Assembly: GCA_016935875.1 (NCBI GenBank)
Contig: JAFGQD010000051.1
Span: 1 to 14,540 of the forward strand
Direction: 5' to 3'
DNA: 14,540 bases
DNA from: Deltaproteobacteria bacterium
GTDB taxonomy: Bacteria; Desulfobacterota; Syntrophia; Syntrophales; UBA2210
The notes beneath the pieces are model-generated. The model saw only the letters and a program-made list of their open reading frames with translations. It searched no databases and had not been told where the DNA came from. The position numbers and the translations under genes were made by a program. Positions 12,074 through 14,540 of this stretch are shown piece after piece. Position 1 is the stretch's first letter, and each line of letters starts with the position of its first letter.

Positions 12074-13222
12074 CTACCACTCCACCTCAAGTTCGCCAAT
12101 CTCTGTCGTGGCTTCTCCTCTTTCGCTCTTGATCGTATCGATCCCGCGCCCCACGACCCCCTTTGTCGTCGCATACGAAAGGGCCGTCTCCTCAGTAACA
12201 AATCCATCCCGGTATAACCCTACGATATACTCGTCAAAGGTCACCATGCCGAAGGCGTGCCCCGCTTCTATGATATCCTGAAAGGTCCTCCCCTCCGCTT
12301 CTCCGTGAAGGATGGTATCCTTGACCCGCAGGTTGGTTTTCATGATCTCAAAAGCGGCAATCCTCCCTCCACCTATTCGGGGGAGAAGCCTCTGACATAT
12401 GACCCAGCGGATCGTATCGGCCAGCCGTGCCCTGATCTGAGTTTGTTCCTCCCGGGGAAACATGCCGATAATACGGTTGACTGTCTGACCCGCATTCATC
12501 GTGTGGAGGGTGCTCAATACGAGATGCCCGGTTTCCGCGGCACTGAGGCCGATCTCCATCGTTTCCCTGTCACGCATCTCACCGACAAGTATGACCTTGG
12601 GGGCCTGCCTCAACGCGGCACGAAGTCCGCTCGCAAAACTGATAAAGTCGACACCAAGTTCCCGCTGATTGAATGTTGCTCTCTTGTGTGAGTGTTTGTA
12701 TTCAATAGGATCTTCAAGGGTGATGACATGAACGGGCCGATGTTCGTTTATCTCGTTCAAGATAGCTGCAAGAGACGTGGTTTTGCCTGTCCCCGTGGCA
12801 CCGGCAAACAGGGCAAATCCATTCTTCTCTTCGGATATTTCGGAAACTACATTGGGGAGTTTTAATTCATCACGGGTAGGGATCCTGTCTTCCAGTTTTC
12901 TGAGAACAGTGGAGAAGTTCTGACCCTGGGAAAAAATATTGATCCTGAATCGTGCCTTGCCCCGCAGTTCATAGGATGTATCACAGGAGCCATCTTCCAC
13001 CAGTTCCCGCGTGAGCTTGCGATCCCGATTGATAAGATTCAGGGCAAATACTTCCGCTTGGAAAGGGGTGATCTCAGAGGGCGAAAATTCCATTTCGACG
13101 GTTTCCAGATCACCGGAGCTCTCCACCTGGAAGGGTTTTCCTACCGTAATATTCAGATCGGAGATATCCTGATAGAAATCAAGCATGCGTGTAAGCATAT
13201 AATCAATTTCCTGCTTTCTCAT
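12074..13222 (-). CDS. PilU-like type IV pilus retraction ATPase
   Basis: A 382-residue PilT/PilU-family secretion ATPase that powers pilus disassembly as a cytoplasmic hexamer. The Walker A motif is GATGTGKT (141-148), the Asp box ITLEDPIEY (167-175), the Walker B region KVILVGEMRD (209-218), and the His box HLVLSTLH (233-240). PilT's AIRNLI-type C-terminal signature is replaced by NLRVKDTILHGE, which points to PilU or a divergent PilT rather than canonical PilT. The 45-residue C-terminal tail after DEYIVGLYRDG is acidic. Start: ATG at 13222 preceded by AGGGGAAGG; it lies 52 bases after pilT. The pair plus the pseudo-receiver reads as one transcript. Confidence 0.9.
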   Translation of the reverse strand: MRKQEIDYMLTRMLDFYQDISDLNITVGKPFQVESSGDLETVEMEFSPSEITPFQAEVFALNLINRDRKLTRELVEDGSCDTSYELRGKARFRINIFSQGQNFSTVLRKLEDRIPTRDELKLPNVVSEISEEKNGFALFAGATGTGKTTSLAAILNEINEHRPVHVITLEDPIEYKHSHKRATFNQRELGVDFISFASGLRAALRQAPKVILVGEMRDRETMEIGLSAAETGHLVLSTLHTMNAGQTVNRIIGMFPREEQTQIRARLADTIRWVICQRLLPRIGGGRIAAFEIMKTNLRVKDTILHGEAEGRTFQDIIEAGHAFGMVTFDEYIVGLYRDGFVTEETALSYATTKGVVGRGIDTIKSERGEATTEIGELEVEW

Positions 13223-13274
13223 GACAACCTTCCCCTTTCATTACCTATTCTCGGGCAAACAACCCAAAGCATTC

Positions 13275-14357
13275 TTACACCTCTGTAAAGTCGGCCGGGG
13301 AGTCTTTTAAATAGGTCCTGAATTTCGTCTTGTCGGTAGCTTTGATATAAGCCTCTTCGGCACTTATCCATCCCCTCTGCAGAAGGTCCATAATAGAATC
13401 ATCAAGCATCTGCATGCCATATTTTTTTCCCGTTTGTATCATGGACGGAATCTGAAAGGTCTTGGATTCTCGAATAAGATTGCGCACAGCCGGAGTGGCA
13501 ATCAATATTTCAAGCGCCGCACAGCGTTCCTGTTTATCCACGCGCCTGAAGAGAACCTGCGCCAGGACAGCGCGTATTCCATCCGCCAGGGTAGACCGTA
13601 TCTGCATCTGCTCGCCGGAAGGAAACACTTCAATAAGGCGGTCTATTGTCTTCGGCGCATTCGGTGTATGAACGGTTCCGAATACGAGATGTCCGGTTGA
13701 TGCCGCCTCAATGGCAAGGGAAATCGTTTCAAGATCTCTCAGCTCACCCACCAGGATAATATCGGGGTCTTCTCTCAGTGCACCGCGGAGGGCCGAGGCA
13801 AAGGATTTGGTATGCAGTCCGACCTCTCTCTGGTTCACGAGGCATTCTTTGCTCTCATGAATAAACTCAATAGGATCCTCAATGGTAATGATATGATCCT
13901 TGCGCGTGCGGTTTGCTTCATCAATAATGGCAGCCAGCGTAGTTGATTTACCACTTCCGGTTGGCCCTGTAAGCAGGACAAGCCCCCTCGGAAGCGACGC
14001 AAGCTTAGCGGTAACCGGAGGAAGGCCTAACTGTCGTGTCGTGAGAATCTCGCTGGGAATTTCTCTGAATACAGCCGCCACCCCTACTTTCTGCTGAAAG
14101 AAGTTGGCACGATACCGTGCAAGGTGTGGTATCTCATACGCAAAATCAACATCACCTGTTTCTTCAAACTGCTTGATCTTATGTTCCGGTGTTATCTCAT
14201 ACAACATGGACTTCAGTTGATCGTTCTCCAGAGGAGCGTATTTTACCCGTTCTATCTCACCCCTGATCCTCAAGGCAGGTTGCTGCCCGGCGATTAGATG
14301 GAGATCCGATGCGCCCTGTTCATTCATCAATTTAAAGAAAGCATCTATCTTTGCCAT
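13275..14357 (-). CDS. pilT: Type IV pilus retraction ATPase PilT
   Basis: A 360-residue hexameric ATPase of PilT type; 340-370 residues is usual. It depolymerises the type IV pilus, driving twitching motility and DNA uptake. Motifs in order: GASDLHLIAGQQPALRIRG (15-33) of the N-terminal domain, ARYRANFF (80-87), Walker A GPTGSGKS (131-138), Asp box ITIEDPIEF (157-165), Walker B DIILVGELRD (199-208), His box HLVFGTVH (223-230), and AVRNLIRE, the PilT-specific AIRNLI signature. The frame is open for 25 codons further upstream, but the ATG at 14357 has a GGGGAGGGGAG leader and gives the family-typical MAKIDAFFKLM start, so the longer version is rejected. It is the first gene of the pil segment; the upstream promoter candidate lies about 50 bases away. 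Confidence 0.95.
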   Translation of the reverse strand: MAKIDAFFKLMNEQGASDLHLIAGQQPALRIRGEIERVKYAPLENDQLKSMLYEITPEHKIKQFEETGDVDFAYEIPHLARYRANFFQQKVGVAAVFREIPSEILTTRQLGLPPVTAKLASLPRGLVLLTGPTGSGKSTTLAAIIDEANRTRKDHIITIEDPIEFIHESKECLVNQREVGLHTKSFASALRGALREDPDIILVGELRDLETISLAIEAASTGHLVFGTVHTPNAPKTIDRLIEVFPSGEQMQIRSTLADGIRAVLAQVLFRRVDKQERCAALEILIATPAVRNLIRESKTFQIPSMIQTGKKYGMQMLDDSIMDLLQRGWISAEEAYIKATDKTKFRTYLKDSPADFTEV

Positions 14358-14402
14358 AATATACTCCCCTCCCCCCGTAGTGTTGCATACGTATAGATAT
14401 GT

Positions 14403-14432
14403 AACGTATCGAAAAAAGGGGATAGTTGTCAA
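14403..14432 (-). promoter_or_regulatory. Candidate sigma70 promoter for pilT
   Basis: The minus strand carries a consensus -35 TTGACA (14432 to 14427) and, 18 bases on, a weak -10 TACGTT (14408 to 14403), upstream of the pilT ATG at 14357. The -10 match is poor, so start-site mapping would be needed. The rest of 14433-14540 shows nothing I can name. Confidence 0.4.
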
Positions 14433-14540
14433 GAAATAAGAACACCATCCAATCTACCATTCTTTTATTCGAAAATCATATGAAAAGGTTGCATGAAAAT
14501 CCTGTATGTAGACAAAATGGTCTGTCTGCTCGTCTCATGA

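Noticed and set aside
13275..14432. PilT start 25 codons further upstream.
   Set aside because: The upstream codons overlap the TTGACA promoter candidate, and the ATG at 14357 has a strong ribosome binding site and a family-typical N-terminus.
14493..14540. A 15-codon plus-strand ORF beginning MKILYVD, similar to a receiver-domain start.
   Set aside because: It ends in TGA exactly at the window edge and has only a weak AAAGG before it. The likeness is six residues long and may be chance.

Overview
The window looks like chromosomal DNA of an anaerobic, mid-GC bacterium, most likely a sulfate-reducing or syntrophic member of the Desulfobacterota. This is inferred from gene content only: CoA-transferase, BKACE and thiolase/DUF35 biochemistry, a Cam-type gamma carbonic anhydrase, and a PilT-PilU retraction ATPase pair followed by a receiver-like protein. 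No rRNA, tRNA, CRISPR array or mobile element was seen, and no gene-free stretch exceeds 300 bases.

Region 1 (1-9379, minus strand, transcribed right to left) is a long, tightly packed catabolic operon. In transcription order it encodes a PHP-domain phosphoesterase-like protein; a thiolase-fold protein without the nucleophilic Cys; a second thiolase-fold protein with Gly at the Cys position; a tandem SCP2 domain protein fused to a Zn-ribbon/OB (DUF35) module; a stand-alone DUF35 protein; a BKACE (DUF849) beta-keto acid cleavage enzyme; the remnant of an acyl-CoA synthetase; the A and B subunits of a glutaconate-CoA-transferase-like enzyme; another Cys-less thiolase-like protein; and a thiolase cut by the window edge that keeps its Cys. 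Most genes overlap or sit within about 45 bases of each other and carry AGGAGG-type ribosome binding sites. I infer a pathway in which an organic acid is activated by CoA transfer (the ligase being dead), then processed by thiolase-fold/DUF35 complexes that cleave or form C-C bonds, with BKACE linking beta-keto acids to acetoacetate and acyl-CoA. The substrate cannot be read from sequence.

Region 2 (9380-10280) is the control region. It holds a TetR-family repressor gene, minus strand, and two matching 16-base palindromic sites (minus strand ATTGACAnnTCAATC). One lies just upstream of the TetR gene and one between it and the operon, so autoregulation plus control of the catabolic operon is a natural model. 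A separate perfect 21-base palindrome follows the TetR stop. On the plus strand, a 27-codon ORF with a strong ribosome binding site contains a nested hairpin and ends overlapping the start of coaE.

Region 3 (10281-11527, plus strand) has coaE (dephospho-CoA kinase) and a Cam-like gamma carbonic anhydrase, overlapping by 4 bases. Region 4 (11547-14357, minus strand) is a type IV pilus retraction set: PilT, a PilU-like ATPase, and a pseudo-receiver protein lacking the phospho-acceptor Asp. A sigma70-like promoter candidate precedes pilT.
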